A stretch of 64,000 bases of DNA from Ferdinandcohnia sp036962685 (GCF_036962685.1 NZ_JBALOP010000016.1:9416-73415), one strand, 5' to 3'. Shown: positions 1 through 9,536, counted from the first letter of the stretch. A program made the numbers and translations. Notes: generated by a model not told the origin, from the letters alone.

Positions 1-1
1 G

Positions 2-250
2 GAAGCACTGGCAAATTGTAAAAAGCATTCCCAGTCCACGGAGGTCGTTTTACAATTTCAAGCTTCTGAAGATGAAGTGAAAATGACCATAAAGGATATG
101 GGCTGCGGCTTTCACTATGAAGAAAACCTTGAAATACCGTCATTAGGATTACGAAACATGAAAAAACGGACTGAAAGCTTGAACGGGACCTTTCTTTTGC
201 AAAGTAAACCGGGAAGTGGAACAGAAATAGAGATTCACATTCCGTTTTAG
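2..250 (+). CDS. Sensor histidine kinase, C-terminal ATPase end (5' truncated by window edge)
   Basis: Only the last 82 residues are inside the window, in frame from base 2 to the TAG at 248-250. They match the catalytic ATP-binding domain of NarL-partner kinases (LiaS/DegS/YfiJ type). An N-box (EALANCKKHS) comes first, then a G1-like box (DMGCGF, where DxGxGF is usual), then the G2 region GLRNMKKRTESLNGTF and PGSGTEIEIHIP at the end. The response regulator starts 13 bases downstream, so the two form one two-component operon. The sensing domain lies outside the window, so the stimulus cannot be told. Confidence 0.88.
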   Translation, partial: EALANCKKHSQSTEVVLQFQASEDEVKMTIKDMGCGFHYEENLEIPSLGLRNMKKRTESLNGTFLLQSKPGSGTEIEIHIPF

Positions 251-262
251 GGGGATTATGAA

Positions 263-904
263 GTGAGTATAAAAATATTGGTAGTCGATGACCATCATGT
301 CGTCAGACGAGGTCTTGTCTTTTTTCTCCGAACACAAAAAGACCTTGAAATTGTCGGGGAAGCAGCTAATGGAGTAGAAGCGATCGAATTGGCAAAATCC
401 TTAAATCCGGATCTCATCTTAATGGACTTGATGATGCCAGAAATGGACGGCATCGAAGCAACAAGATTCATCAAAAAAGAACTACCTAAAATTAGAATTT
501 TGATGCTTACTAGCTTTTCTGATCAAGACCATGTCATCCCCGCTCTTGAAGCAGGTGCTTCCGGTTACCAACTAAAGGATATTGAACCCGATGAACTTGT
601 CACATCGATCAAAAAAGTAATGGGCGGGGAAAACCAGCTGCATCCAAAGGCAACTTCACATCTATTGGCCAGTTTATCGAATAATCGATACAAGGAGAAA
701 AATGCAATCGAGGAATTAACGAATCGAGAGTTAGATGTGTTAAGGGAAATTGCCAAGGGTAAAAGTAACAAAGAAATCGCTAGTTCACTATTTATCACTG
801 AAAAAACAGTCAAGACACATGTATCCAATCTACTGGGTAAGCTTGAATTATCTGACCGAACACAAGCAGCTCTTTATGCAGTAAAAAATAAATTAGTAGA
901 CTAA
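263..904 (+). CDS. NarL/FixJ-family response regulator (LiaR/YfiK-like)
   Basis: A 213-residue two-domain regulator. The N-terminal receiver has VVDDHH near residue 10, the phospho-acceptor Asp in LILMDLMMP (about residue 55) and the conserved Lys in YQLKD (about 105). The C-terminal LuxR-type helix-turn-helix runs from LTNRELDVL to the end, with NKEIASSLFITEKTVKTHV as the recognition helix region. The start is GTG at 263, behind the run of G at 250-254; the ATG at 258 is out of frame. It should be phosphorylated by the kinase just upstream and bind DNA as a dimer. Its targets are unknown. Confidence 0.9.
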   Translation: MSIKILVVDDHHVVRRGLVFFLRTQKDLEIVGEAANGVEAIELAKSLNPDLILMDLMMPEMDGIEATRFIKKELPKIRILMLTSFSDQDHVIPALEAGASGYQLKDIEPDELVTSIKKVMGGENQLHPKATSHLLASLSNNRYKEKNAIEELTNRELDVLREIAKGKSNKEIASSLFITEKTVKTHVSNLLGKLELSDRTQAALYAVKNKLVD

Positions 905-942
905 AAGCAGATGTGGGTACGATACTACATCCGCTTTTTAAG
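903..942 (+). terminator. Rho-independent terminator after the response regulator
   Basis: Just after the stop codon, GCAGATGT pairs with ACATCCGC (one G-U pair) around a short loop and is followed by a T run at about 935-939. It ends the plus-strand two-component operon, which converges on the minus-strand fni gene. Confidence 0.65.
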
Positions 943-1073
943 CCCTGTCCCTTAAGTAATAATCCCTTCCTCCAGATTCCGCCAAAGGTGATGGGCTTCT
1001 CTTGCAATATGAATCAGGAGGTGAAGTTGTAATAATCGCACATTTTTTACGATTAATTAAATAATATATTTCC

Positions 1074-1113
1074 ATAAAAAGACCCCAACCAAGTGGTTGA
1101 GAGTCTTCAGTCA
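1074..1113 (-). terminator. Rho-independent terminator after fni
   Basis: On the minus strand, AAGACTCTCAACC and GGTTGGGGTCTT form a stem around ACTT, followed by a T run, just past the fni stop. The sequence is close to the rpsI terminator at 9914-9955. The 942-1073 interval between the two convergent terminators holds no gene that I can see. Confidence 0.75.
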
Positions 1114-1119
1114 TTATTA

Positions 1120-2148
1120 TCATAATTTCTTCAAACGTGAGGTTTCCTTCAGCTCCTGGATCGTCCGTGCACCGATTCCAAACATTGCCATTCGAAGCTC
1201 CATTTCCCGGATCTCCATTGCTTCTAGAACAGCTCCCGCACTCTGGGTCGCTTCTTTTAGGATGGACCGCCCGAATCCAACTAGGTCAGCACCTAGTGCA
1301 ATCGTCTTGGCACCGTCTAGACCCGTCATAATCCCCCCACTAGCAATCAATGGAGAGTCGCCAACTCCTTCACGAACTAGCCTGATTGATTCTGCCGTTG
1401 GAATGCCCCATTCGCTGAAAGCTTCAGCAGCAACCCGCCGGATTGGATCTTCCGCACGGAACTTTTCCACTTGGCTCCAAGAAGTACCTCCCGCCCCAGC
1501 GACATCAATAAATGCAACACCCACATCAGTTAGTTTTCGGGCTGTCTGTCCATCGATTCCCCATCCAACTTCCTTGACCCCAACTGGAACCTCCAGTGCG
1601 CTGCACAATTGTTCAATCTTCTTTAATAAGCCTTTAAAATTCGTATCTCCATTTTCTTGAATTACTTCCTGAATGCTGTTCAAATGAAGAACGAGCATAT
1701 CCGCCTCCGTCATCTCGATTATTTTCCTGCATTCCTCAACACCGTACCCGTAATTAAACTGAACAGCACCCAAGTTTGCAATAATCGGAATGCTCGGTGC
1801 ATACTTCCTCATCAAGAAGGAAGAAGAATGTCCGTCACTGTCGAGCAATGCACGGGTGGAACCAAGCGCGAGCGCCCAGCCCCTTTCTTCGGCAGCAATA
1901 GCCAAATTTCGGTTAATTGTCTCAGCAAGGGCTGTCCCACCCGTCATGGAACTGATGAGAAACGGTGTTTTGCATTCAAAGCCTAGGAAGGTGGCTTTAG
2001 TAGAAATTTCATCAAAATCAATTTCCGGGAGCGCATTATGGATGAACGCAAACGACTCCAATCCTGTCGAGATTGACTCCCCCGTAACCTTTTCGTTCAA
2101 CGTAATTTGAATATGTTGAGATTTTCTTTGCTCGATTGAGTTGGACAT
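1120..2148 (-). CDS. fni: Type II isopentenyl-diphosphate delta-isomerase
   Basis: The protein (342 residues from the chosen start) belongs to the FMN- and NADPH-dependent isomerase family that interconverts isopentenyl and dimethylallyl diphosphate. Visible marks are QRKSQHI near the N-terminus, SSMTGG, the NSIQE motif with a conserved Glu near the active site, the KEVGWG strand and the FMN-phosphate loop SGGIMTGLDGAKTIALGA. The start at 2148 is chosen because AAGGCGGTG lies 6 bases upstream and the family usually begins just before QRK. An in-frame ATG at 2205 would add 19 residues. It lies 73 bases downstream of the synthase-like gene in the same operon, so both probably feed one isoprenoid product. 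Confidence 0.92.
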   Translation of the reverse strand: MSNSIEQRKSQHIQITLNEKVTGESISTGLESFAFIHNALPEIDFDEISTKATFLGFECKTPFLISSMTGGTALAETINRNLAIAAEERGWALALGSTRALLDSDGHSSSFLMRKYAPSIPIIANLGAVQFNYGYGVEECRKIIEMTEADMLVLHLNSIQEVIQENGDTNFKGLLKKIEQLCSALEVPVGVKEVGWGIDGQTARKLTDVGVAFIDVAGAGGTSWSQVEKFRAEDPIRRVAAEAFSEWGIPTAESIRLVREGVGDSPLIASGGIMTGLDGAKTIALGADLVGFGRSILKEATQSAGAVLEAMEIREMELRMAMFGIGARTIQELKETSRLKKL

Positions 2149-2221
2149 CCCCAACACCGCCTTTTTATCAAAATTCTTAAAGGACGGCAGATCCTGCATC
2201 TTCAAATCCTATATAAAAGAA

Positions 2222-3034
2222 TTAGTTAGTTTGCACTTCTTCCACCGTTTGTTCTACTTCTGCTCGGGTTATCTTTTCCCGTCCCTCTTTCATAGCCTTT
2301 AATGTTTTATGGGCAAGGGCAAGCGGCAGACGACAGAATAAGATAATGTTTCTCTTTTTGAGAGACTTCATATACTCATCTGCTTTTGTAAGATTTTCTT
2401 CCGCATATTTGAAGAGATCTTCCCGATTCCAGCCATCAGGTACAAAGCTTACACCACGTTCATCCAAGTCTTCCTTCTCGTTGCGCAAAATGTTCACGGC
2501 TTGAAGCCCACGCCCATAACCGATCGCAAGTTCCCGCTCTGTTTTTTCATTGCCATAGAGTTCCCATAGGTCCGAAAGCATAACCCCAACAAGTCCAGCA
2601 ACGTAATATGTATAGTCGTCCAAATCTTCACGCGTTTGGATTTCCCAATTGGCTTTTGACCATTTTGCCATTCCAATTGCCATTTCATTAGCGGCGTTCA
2701 TGACGATTGGCAAGGCATCCTTTGGACAGGCCTGCAGCCACTCTTCTAAACGAAGTGTAACTTCGGGCAGTTGGTCTTTTATAGAACCCAGTATATATAA
2801 ATATTTTTCGTTATCAAATGGCTGTTTAAATAAATCGCCTACTTGCATTAAGATTGTGTGTTTTACCTCATTGTCCAACTCTTCATGATCTTCAATTTCA
2901 TCAATTGCCCGAAATACTAAATAAGCAGATGCAACTGAATATTTTAATTCCTTTTGCAAAAAAGTAATCGGTATATAAAAAGTACGACTCGTCTCTTTTA
3001 AAATTCGAATTGCATCTTTAGGAAAACCACTCAT
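2222..3034 (-). CDS. Squalene/phytoene synthase family protein
   Basis: A 270-residue all-helical prenyl-diphosphate condensing enzyme. It has SRTFYIP near residue 16, the first Asp-rich motif DEIEDHEELD near residue 45, YYVAGLVGVMLSDLW near 145, and the second acidic motif in VNILRNEKEDLDERG near 185. The YVAGLVG and NILR...ED stretches resemble squalene synthase more than CrtB or CrtM, but the product (squalene, dehydrosqualene or other) is not proven. The start is an ATG with GGAGG about 9 bases upstream. It is the first gene of an operon with fni. Confidence 0.82.
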   Translation of the reverse strand: MSGFPKDAIRILKETSRTFYIPITFLQKELKYSVASAYLVFRAIDEIEDHEELDNEVKHTILMQVGDLFKQPFDNEKYLYILGSIKDQLPEVTLRLEEWLQACPKDALPIVMNAANEMAIGMAKWSKANWEIQTREDLDDYTYYVAGLVGVMLSDLWELYGNEKTERELAIGYGRGLQAVNILRNEKEDLDERGVSFVPDGWNREDLFKYAEENLTKADEYMKSLKKRNIILFCRLPLALAHKTLKAMKEGREKITRAEVEQTVEEVQTN

Positions 3035-3245
3035 TTATACCTTGCCTCCAATTCAAAACTGTCTATACCCATCGTAACCCAATTAGATACATAATTCACA
3101 CAAAAATAGCGGATTAACAATAATTACATTTTTTTAGTCATCTCTACTATTTTATAATTAGTTTGAATTCTATACAAATTTCATGTTTGAAAAAGTGACT
3201 GGTAAATAAAGAGAGTTTATAAGGACACGTATCCTAAAATAAATT
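3035..3245. other. Intergenic leader upstream of the squalene-synthase-like gene
   Basis: AT-rich, with no open reading frame of note. A promoter for the minus-strand isoprenoid pair must lie here, but I see only weak matches (for example a TACGAT -10 candidate) and would not fix one. The ribosome binding site GGAGG lies at its left edge. Confidence 0.5.
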
Positions 3246-3274
3246 GCCCATTTGGTATAATGACCAAATGGGCG
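3245..3274 (-). terminator. Strong hairpin after hsdS, probable terminator
   Basis: GCCCATTTGGT and ACCAAATGGGC form a perfect 11-base stem around a 6-base loop. On the minus strand it is followed by AATTTATTTT, an imperfect U tract. It lies about 75 bases past the hsdS stop and likely ends the restriction-modification transcript. Confidence 0.6.
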
Positions 3275-3348
3275 TATGGATTTTAACGTTTTAAAAACCT
3301 TTTATATGCTTCTTATCAGAAATGGTCACGATACATTGATGACATTAC

Positions 3349-4809
3349 TTAATCTTGCAGAGCATCTTTTAATAACTCAATTGCACTTTCTTCTGTAGGA
3401 TCATTTGTGCCAAGTTCACCGCGGAAAGCTTTCGAGAGAATTGATTGCGTCATTGATTCAATATCTTCTTCTATATCAAGTAAGTCATTTGAGGCTCTTT
3501 CTTTTTCTAACAATGTTTCTATTTTCTTTTGTATTTCAATACCCTCTTCTAAGGGCGGGAGCGGAAAGTAAATAGATTCTACAGCCGTTGAACCTACGTT
3601 ACCTTGATTAACTCCTCCAGTCTCAAAGCTAAAAAACATATCTCGGAATGTATTTGACTGAAGATAATAGTAAAAATAATCACTTAGTTCATATGGTTTT
3701 AATGCAAGTATTCTTTGGTTTAGTAATAATTTTCTATCCTGATTTTGTACTTTAATTGCATAACCGTAATCCCTCTTATACTTTGTCCCGGTTAAGGTTA
3801 GAAGGATCTCCCCAGGTTCAACTGAATACCTGCTAACTATTTCTTGATCATATGTCTTTGGTAAGAACACCGGGTTTCTGCCCAAATCAAGTTTATTTTT
3901 ATATAGATTTCCCATTCTAATTAACTGATAACCTTCATCAACAAAGTCGTTGCTTTTAAATGCATAACCTGATTTGAAAGTTGCTATATCTCTTAACCGA
4001 ATCCATTTCCATCCATCAGGTAATTTATACGGAATTGCATTTTTTTCATCATTCTTATTACTTCTTATTTGTATACTACCTTCTTTTTTATTAAGCTTTC
4101 TAATCAAAAAATTTACGTCAGTACTTTTGTTATCCTCCCGCCACTTCGCAGTCAACTCCCCGCAAAAAGCCTTATTCAAAATGGATGCTCGACGAAGTTC
4201 AAACATTTCCTTTGCATTATCAATCAACTGCTTTGCTTCATCTATTTTATTTAAAAGACGTTCGACTTTGTTGGCAATTCTAATTTGTTCCTTATACGGA
4301 GGTAATGGCATTTTAAAATAAGATAAATCTTTTTTATTAAATCCAGATTGTGCAGAACGAGATAATCCCATTAGTGGTATTTGAAAGTGTCCCGATTTTA
4401 ATAACCAGAATAAATACTTTGGATAAATTTTTCCATTTGGAAATACTACCTTTGCTAATGCAACATTATAAGCACCACTTAAACCTGTAAGTATTTTACC
4501 TATTGAAGCCCCGTACCTTGCTATAAGGATATCTTCTTCTTCTATTTTTCTAAGTTTAGGCGTATCAGGAATAAACGTCATATACTTATCAGAAGCAAAA
4601 TCCCTAATTTGAACTAATCTTACATATCCTTCCTGTTCTTCATCAATAAATTCACTTTTTGGTGGCTGAGTGCCCCCTTGTACATCAAGAATTGATGTAA
4701 AATTAAAGTAAACCCAATTCCTTGGTACTTCATAAGGATGCTCTTCCTCAGGAACTAATGCTTCTTCTAACAGTTCTTCTACTGGCATTTTCTTTACTTT
4801 CTTACTCAT
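3349..4809 (-). CDS. hsdS: Type I restriction-modification specificity subunit HsdS
   Basis: A 486-residue DNA-recognition subunit with two target-recognition halves. The first begins PRNWVYFNFTSILDVQGG (about residue 28) and the second PDGWKWIRLRDIATFKSG (about residue 260). Each ends in a conserved helical spacer, LPPYKEQIRI...ILNKAFCGEL and LPPLEEGIEI...ILSKAFRGELG, which sets the gap between the two half-sites. The start at 4809 follows GAGGTGGGTAGTA and overlaps the hsdM stop by 8 bases, so translation is coupled. HsdS directs both methylation and cleavage. The target sequence cannot be read from the protein. Confidence 0.93.
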   Translation of the reverse strand: MSKKVKKMPVEELLEEALVPEEEHPYEVPRNWVYFNFTSILDVQGGTQPPKSEFIDEEQEGYVRLVQIRDFASDKYMTFIPDTPKLRKIEEEDILIARYGASIGKILTGLSGAYNVALAKVVFPNGKIYPKYLFWLLKSGHFQIPLMGLSRSAQSGFNKKDLSYFKMPLPPYKEQIRIANKVERLLNKIDEAKQLIDNAKEMFELRRASILNKAFCGELTAKWREDNKSTDVNFLIRKLNKKEGSIQIRSNKNDEKNAIPYKLPDGWKWIRLRDIATFKSGYAFKSNDFVDEGYQLIRMGNLYKNKLDLGRNPVFLPKTYDQEIVSRYSVEPGEILLTLTGTKYKRDYGYAIKVQNQDRKLLLNQRILALKPYELSDYFYYYLQSNTFRDMFFSFETGGVNQGNVGSTAVESIYFPLPPLEEGIEIQKKIETLLEKERASNDLLDIEEDIESMTQSILSKAFRGELGTNDPTEESAIELLKDALQD

Positions 4810-6256
4810 TACTACCCACCTCGACTGGATCAGCAGTAACCTTAAAACCTTCAACCTCACGTAACTCTGTAACAACCTCATTCAACAATCCAATTGCATG
4901 CTCTAACTTAGCTATCGCTTCTTCTGCTGAATCAATCGGGTCTGGTAGGTTTTCATAAACTGATAAAGACTCGTCAGCTATCAGTCCAACATCCAAGCTA
5001 TTATCTTTTTTCCGGATCTCTTCACGTGTAAATACGTTAAACCGATCATCTTTTACACTCTCTCTGTCTTCTGCATCATATGCTAATACAAAAGCTTCAA
5101 AGTGTTTTTCTGTTAATGGCGTCCGCTTACCAAAACTCGGCATATTTGTACGTAAATCATAAACCCATACATCCTTTGTATTATCTTTGTCCGTAGTACC
5201 ACGAGTAAAGAACAATACATTTGTTTTCACACCTTGAGCATAGAAGATCCCTGTTGGTAAGCGTAAGATTGTATGCAGATTACACTTGTCCATCAAGTCT
5301 TCACGAATTTTCTCACCAATTCCACTTTCAAAAAGAACATTATCTGGCAATACAACTGCTGCTCTTGCTTTTCCATCTGGTTTAAGCGCTCGATAAATAT
5401 GCTGTAAGAAATTTAATTGTTTATTCGTTGTTGTATATGTTAAATCATCACGAGTTGGTCGTTCCCCGCCCTGCTTTGTTCCAAACGGTGGATTGGTAAG
5501 GATGACATCATAATTTTTCAGATCTTTCCCTAAGTCAGATAGCGTATCACCTAAAATTATTTCACCCTGAATATCGTGTAACATGGCATTCATTAATGCA
5601 AGGCGATGGGTATCCCTAACTAGTTCCACCCCAGAAAAAGCCTTGTACTTTTGAAACTCCGATTCTTTTTCTCCAAGATCAAAATAGTCATCAGTCTGTT
5701 CACGAACATGACGATCAGCAGCAATCATAAAGCCAAACGTTCCAGCGGCAGGGTCATTACATCTTTCACCTGGTTGTGGTTTCACAAGTTTCACGATCAC
5801 ATCAATCAACACACGAGGGGTAAAATATTGCCCAGCTCCCGACTTCGTTTCACTCGCGTTCTTTTCGAGTAAGCCTTCGTATAAATCACCCAAACCCTCT
5901 TCTTTGGCACTGTACCAATCTAGCTCGTCAATCGAGCGAACAATTTTCTCGAGGTTTTTAGGCTCATCAATATTGGTTCCAGCATTTGTATAGATTTGTT
6001 TTAAAATATCATTTCTTTCATTTCCAAGATCAATTAAGAGTTTTTGATAATGTGTTTTTAATTCAAGCCCGTGAAGCGCCGTTAATGAATCCCAGCGATA
6101 TTCTTCTGGAATGGCTCCCTCATTTTCCGTTTCCTTCATCATTTTTAAAAATAATAGGTACGTTAACTCGGTAACATACTGATGATACGTAATTCCATCA
6201 TCACGTAAAACATTACATAAATTCCATAACTTCTGTACAATATCTTGGTTGCCCAT
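4802..6256 (-). CDS. hsdM: Type I restriction-modification DNA methyltransferase HsdM
   Basis: A 484-residue N6-adenine methyltransferase. An N-terminal helical domain comes first, then the SAM-binding motif DPAAGTFGF near residue 170 and the catalytic motif NPPFG near residue 254. It works with HsdS as an M2S1 enzyme that protects host DNA, and is also part of the restriction complex. The start is three bases from the hsdR stop and its end overlaps hsdS, so the three genes are one operon. The frame is intact, so the system looks functional. Confidence 0.95.
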   Translation of the reverse strand: MGNQDIVQKLWNLCNVLRDDGITYHQYVTELTYLLFLKMMKETENEGAIPEEYRWDSLTALHGLELKTHYQKLLIDLGNERNDILKQIYTNAGTNIDEPKNLEKIVRSIDELDWYSAKEEGLGDLYEGLLEKNASETKSGAGQYFTPRVLIDVIVKLVKPQPGERCNDPAAGTFGFMIAADRHVREQTDDYFDLGEKESEFQKYKAFSGVELVRDTHRLALMNAMLHDIQGEIILGDTLSDLGKDLKNYDVILTNPPFGTKQGGERPTRDDLTYTTTNKQLNFLQHIYRALKPDGKARAAVVLPDNVLFESGIGEKIREDLMDKCNLHTILRLPTGIFYAQGVKTNVLFFTRGTTDKDNTKDVWVYDLRTNMPSFGKRTPLTEKHFEAFVLAYDAEDRESVKDDRFNVFTREEIRKKDNSLDVGLIADESLSVYENLPDPIDSAEEAIAKLEHAIGLLNEVVTELREVEGFKVTADPVEVGSNE

Positions 6257-6259
6257 GTT

Positions 6260-9200
6260 TTAAGCTTGCTCCTTTTGATCATTATCATATAATGCATAGT
6301 TGATTCTACTCACAATTTCGTCGAGTTGTCCACCAAAGATCTTATTCAACTGTTTATATCCACCACGACTTTTGAAAGGTTCTACATTAAAGGCCTTCTC
6401 TGGATCCGGATCTAAAACAGATTCTTTTAATAATTGTTTTTCGATTCGCTCTAACCAGGACTTTTGAGGTTTTTCCCATACTTTCATAGCATAGATTTTT
6501 TTCATGGCTTTTTTAATCCTCTCTTCATGGTCGATTAGTGGATCACCAAGAGCCTGCTGGCGAATAAAACTGATAATATCCGCTGCTATATCTTCATTTT
6601 TTGCATCACGCCATGCGGTTTGCAGCCCTTTTTCTGTAAATCCCTTTTGGTCAAGAGCAATTCTTAACTCCCTTAATTGATTTCGTGTAAGCTCTCTTGG
6701 GCGTGTGCACACAACCTTAAGAGCAGGAATTAAGTTCATATTTTCCTTGATAAACTGATTAAAGCTTTGCAAATAATCTTCAGGTTTCTCTGCACTTCCA
6801 TATCCACGAGTCACTTCTTTTATTTGGTCCTCATGTGTGGAAATATATTGCAGTACCGGTCTCCCTCTATTTTCATCCAAATATTGAAGGATATTTTGAT
6901 TCGAGGTAAGCTTTTCAACTACCTCCTTTGAATCGGCATTTTTTATCCAATTAACAAACTCATTGATGTTTTTTCCACCAGATAAGACTTTAAAATCTTC
7001 GTGGTCCTTCTCCATCCAGCGCTGTTTCTTTCTTTGTACTTTTGCAATTAGCTCTTCCTTATGTTGTGCTTGTTGGCCTTTATCTTGTATCTGTTTCAAT
7101 TCCTCAACCAATTGCTGAATGGTTACTTTCGGGCTTTTAACAACAGGCTTCATCGTAGTATAAGGCTTCAGTGATTCATAAATCCCAACTGCATCAAAAA
7201 TCGAAAAGTGGTCCTTTCCAATTTCATCATATCTTCTTGTAGCCCGTCCCAACATTTGCTCATATAAAATTCGGGACCGTACTCTCCTTAAAAAAACTAA
7301 GTTTATGATGGCTGGCACATCTATACCAGTTGTTAGTAAGTCCACAGTCACAACAATATTAGGTAGCCGTTCATTTTTAAAAAGCTTGATGGACTGGGAT
7401 GGATCTTTAATAGAGCCTGTTATTTTCATAACAGCATTATCATCAATAGGACCGTGTATTTCTTCTAACTCCTCTTTAAATATCCTCACGACCATATCAG
7501 CATGGTCATCAGTAGCAGCAAAAATAAGGGTTTTTCCTAAACTTGTTGGGTCAATGTATTTTGCAAGTTCTGCAAGTATTACTCGGTTAAATGGTTCAGT
7601 GATCACCGTTTTATTAAAGTTAGCTACATCAATGTCCACTTCATCTTCGAGTATCTCTTTTTCAATTTCACCTGTACGTGTATTGAACACATCAACCGTG
7701 TCTCCTGCTGACCAACGAATCCCAGTTTCCTTTAATACCGTTTCAAATTGATAAGGTGGTTCATGGTCAATGAGATAGCCATCCACAACCGCCTCGCGAT
7801 AAGAATAAGTAAATACAGGATTCCCAAATATTTCAACTGTGTGTAACGCAGGTGTTGCTGTTAACCCAATCTTTGTAGCATCAAAATAATCTAGCACTTG
7901 TCGATATTTACTAACATAATCTTGATGATCCCTGAATAGTTCTTCTACCTCAGACATTTCTTTGTCCAGTGTATAGCCTCGGTGGGCTTCATCAACGATG
8001 ATACAATCATATTGGTCAATCGTCGGCTTATTTTCGTCATTTTCCGAGTAGAATAACCTTTTTAGCATTCCTTGTACGGTAGCGATTTGCACCTTAGTTT
8101 CCGGGTTGGGTTTGACATCGTTTAAAGATTGAAGTTCAAAAATTTCCGTAAATGAATGATAGTTCTCTAGTTTCGAGTCTTTAAATGACGCTTCTGCCTG
8201 TTCACCAAGCGCAGTTCTATCTACCATAAATAAAACCCGCTTAAAGCGACTATGTTTTATTAAACGGTATATGAGTCCTATTGCCATTCTAGTTTTCCCT
8301 GTTCCAGTAGCCATAGCAAGTAAGATTTCACGTTGCTCATTTTCAACGGCATGTTCAACTGCATTAATTGCATCCTGCTGATAAGGCCTTAAGTTTAAAT
8401 AGTCCAAAGCCTCATCATGTAGTTTTTTATTAGCTTGATCTATGTCTTGTTTTAATAACTCTTTTAAGCCTTGTGGAGAGTACCAACCCTTAAGTGAACG
8501 GGGATGATTGGTTGCTTTTCTAGCATCTAAGAACCAGATCCCAGATTTCTCTTCGAACTGTTTAAAGTAGGGACGGCCATTTGTAGCAAATAAAAAAGGA
8601 ACAAAATAGTCACCATATGGCTCAAGGACAATTTCATCCCCCTTCTTCTCAACTAAACGAGCATAGTTTTTTGCCTGTTCAATATCAGAAGGGATATTCT
8701 TACTCTGCCTTTTCGCTTCAATAATCCCTACAAATTTTAAGCCTAAAAATAGGGCATAATCGGCAACCCCCGTCTTTAATGGCCATTCCGCAATCGCTAA
8801 GTTCTTCCCCTTTTCAGGTCTAACCCCTTTTCCATATCTTAGTTCTTCCGTATCTACTTCCCAACCTGCATCACGCAATTGTTTATCGATAAGAAGGCGT
8901 GTTTCTTGTTCTGTTAGGTTTAGTTGACTTCCAAACGTTCGGGCATCTTTCTTTCGTTTCAACTTCTCTTGATCAGGTACAGATAATTGCTCTTGGCGAA
9001 GCTTTAGTAGCTCCTGTTCAAGCTTAGCCATTTTCTCTTCGTATGTGGCCGATAATTTTTGTAACTCTTTTTCATCTATTATGTTAACTGGTGTTGGTTC
9101 CTGATACGTTGGTTCTTTAAATTCCCAATCTCCGTAAACTTGCATAAACCAAACTGCCAGTCGAAATCCCATATGTAATAATGCCTGAGCTTCCTTTTGA

Positions 9201-9502
9201 GTGCCATACCCCTCATGCATGGCTTTGTTACCGATTTTTCTAATTGTATCAAGAATATCTTCTAATTCTTGCGTAATCAAATCCTCTCGCCTCAAAGCAT
9301 TGATCCGATCTGTTTGTTTTGTATCATACGTTTCCTTTATTTCTTCATAAGCGAGTACATATTTGGTTAACGTCTCAGCAAAAACGCGAAGCTTCATCAA
9401 GGTTGTGTTTGGATCTATAAAGACGTTTCTTTCTGCTGTCTCACCTAAATTGGCAAGTATATCCCATTTTTCAAAAAGAAAGCGGAAATTACTATTATAC
9501 AT
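6260..9502 (-). CDS. hsdR: Type I restriction enzyme endonuclease/translocase subunit HsdR
   Basis: About 1080 residues. The order is a DUF4145-like N-terminal domain (first ~110 residues), a coiled-coil stretch (TYEEKMAKLEQELLKLRQEQ, about 130-180), the nuclease core with GIIEAKRQ (about 260), a helicase motor with ATGTGKTRMAIG (about 397) and DEAH (about 504), then LTATP, and an EcoEI-type C-terminal region. It translocates and cuts unmethylated DNA when bound to HsdM and HsdS. The start at 9502 follows AGGGGGTG at 8 bases spacing; in-frame upstream ATG codons lie in the promoter zone. First gene of the operon. Confidence 0.94.
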   Translation of the reverse strand: MYNSNFRFLFEKWDILANLGETAERNVFIDPNTTLMKLRVFAETLTKYVLAYEEIKETYDTKQTDRINALRREDLITQELEDILDTIRKIGNKAMHEGYGTQKEAQALLHMGFRLAVWFMQVYGDWEFKEPTYQEPTPVNIIDEKELQKLSATYEEKMAKLEQELLKLRQEQLSVPDQEKLKRKKDARTFGSQLNLTEQETRLLIDKQLRDAGWEVDTEELRYGKGVRPEKGKNLAIAEWPLKTGVADYALFLGLKFVGIIEAKRQSKNIPSDIEQAKNYARLVEKKGDEIVLEPYGDYFVPFLFATNGRPYFKQFEEKSGIWFLDARKATNHPRSLKGWYSPQGLKELLKQDIDQANKKLHDEALDYLNLRPYQQDAINAVEHAVENEQREILLAMATGTGKTRMAIGLIYRLIKHSRFKRVLFMVDRTALGEQAEASFKDSKLENYHSFTEIFELQSLNDVKPNPETKVQIATVQGMLKRLFYSENDENKPTIDQYDCIIVDEAHRGYTLDKEMSEVEELFRDHQDYVSKYRQVLDYFDATKIGLTATPALHTVEIFGNPVFTYSYREAVVDGYLIDHEPPYQFETVLKETGIRWSAGDTVDVFNTRTGEIEKEILEDEVDIDVANFNKTVITEPFNRVILAELAKYIDPTSLGKTLIFAATDDHADMVVRIFKEELEEIHGPIDDNAVMKITGSIKDPSQSIKLFKNERLPNIVVTVDLLTTGIDVPAIINLVFLRRVRSRILYEQMLGRATRRYDEIGKDHFSIFDAVGIYESLKPYTTMKPVVKSPKVTIQQLVEELKQIQDKGQQAQHKEELIAKVQRKKQRWMEKDHEDFKVLSGGKNINEFVNWIKNADSKEVVEKLTSNQNILQYLDENRGRPVLQYISTHEDQIKEVTRGYGSAEKPEDYLQSFNQFIKENMNLIPALKVVCTRPRELTRNQLRELRIALDQKGFTEKGLQTAWRDAKNEDIAADIISFIRQQALGDPLIDHEERIKKAMKKIYAMKVWEKPQKSWLERIEKQLLKESVLDPDPEKAFNVEPFKSRGGYKQLNKIFGGQLDEIVSRINYALYDNDQKEQA

Positions 9503-9536
9503 GTGATAACACCCCCTGTTAAATCCTTTTACCATC

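Noticed and set aside
1097..1660. Open frame of 187 codons on the plus strand opposite fni
   Set aside because: It is antisense to a clear type II isomerase, has no ribosome binding site and no recognisable domain.
2149..2205. Longer fni start adding 19 residues
   Set aside because: The extension has no family match and a better Shine-Dalgarno (AAGGCGGTG) precedes the internal ATG at 2148.
3349..4809. Two half-size hsdS genes fused, or a phase-variable hsdS
   Set aside because: The two-recognition-region layout is the normal form, and no inverted hsdS copy, recombinase or simple-sequence tract is present.
7305..7751. 148-codon plus-strand frame inside hsdR
   Set aside because: Shadow of hsdR; low-complexity Ser/Thr-rich translation and no start signal.
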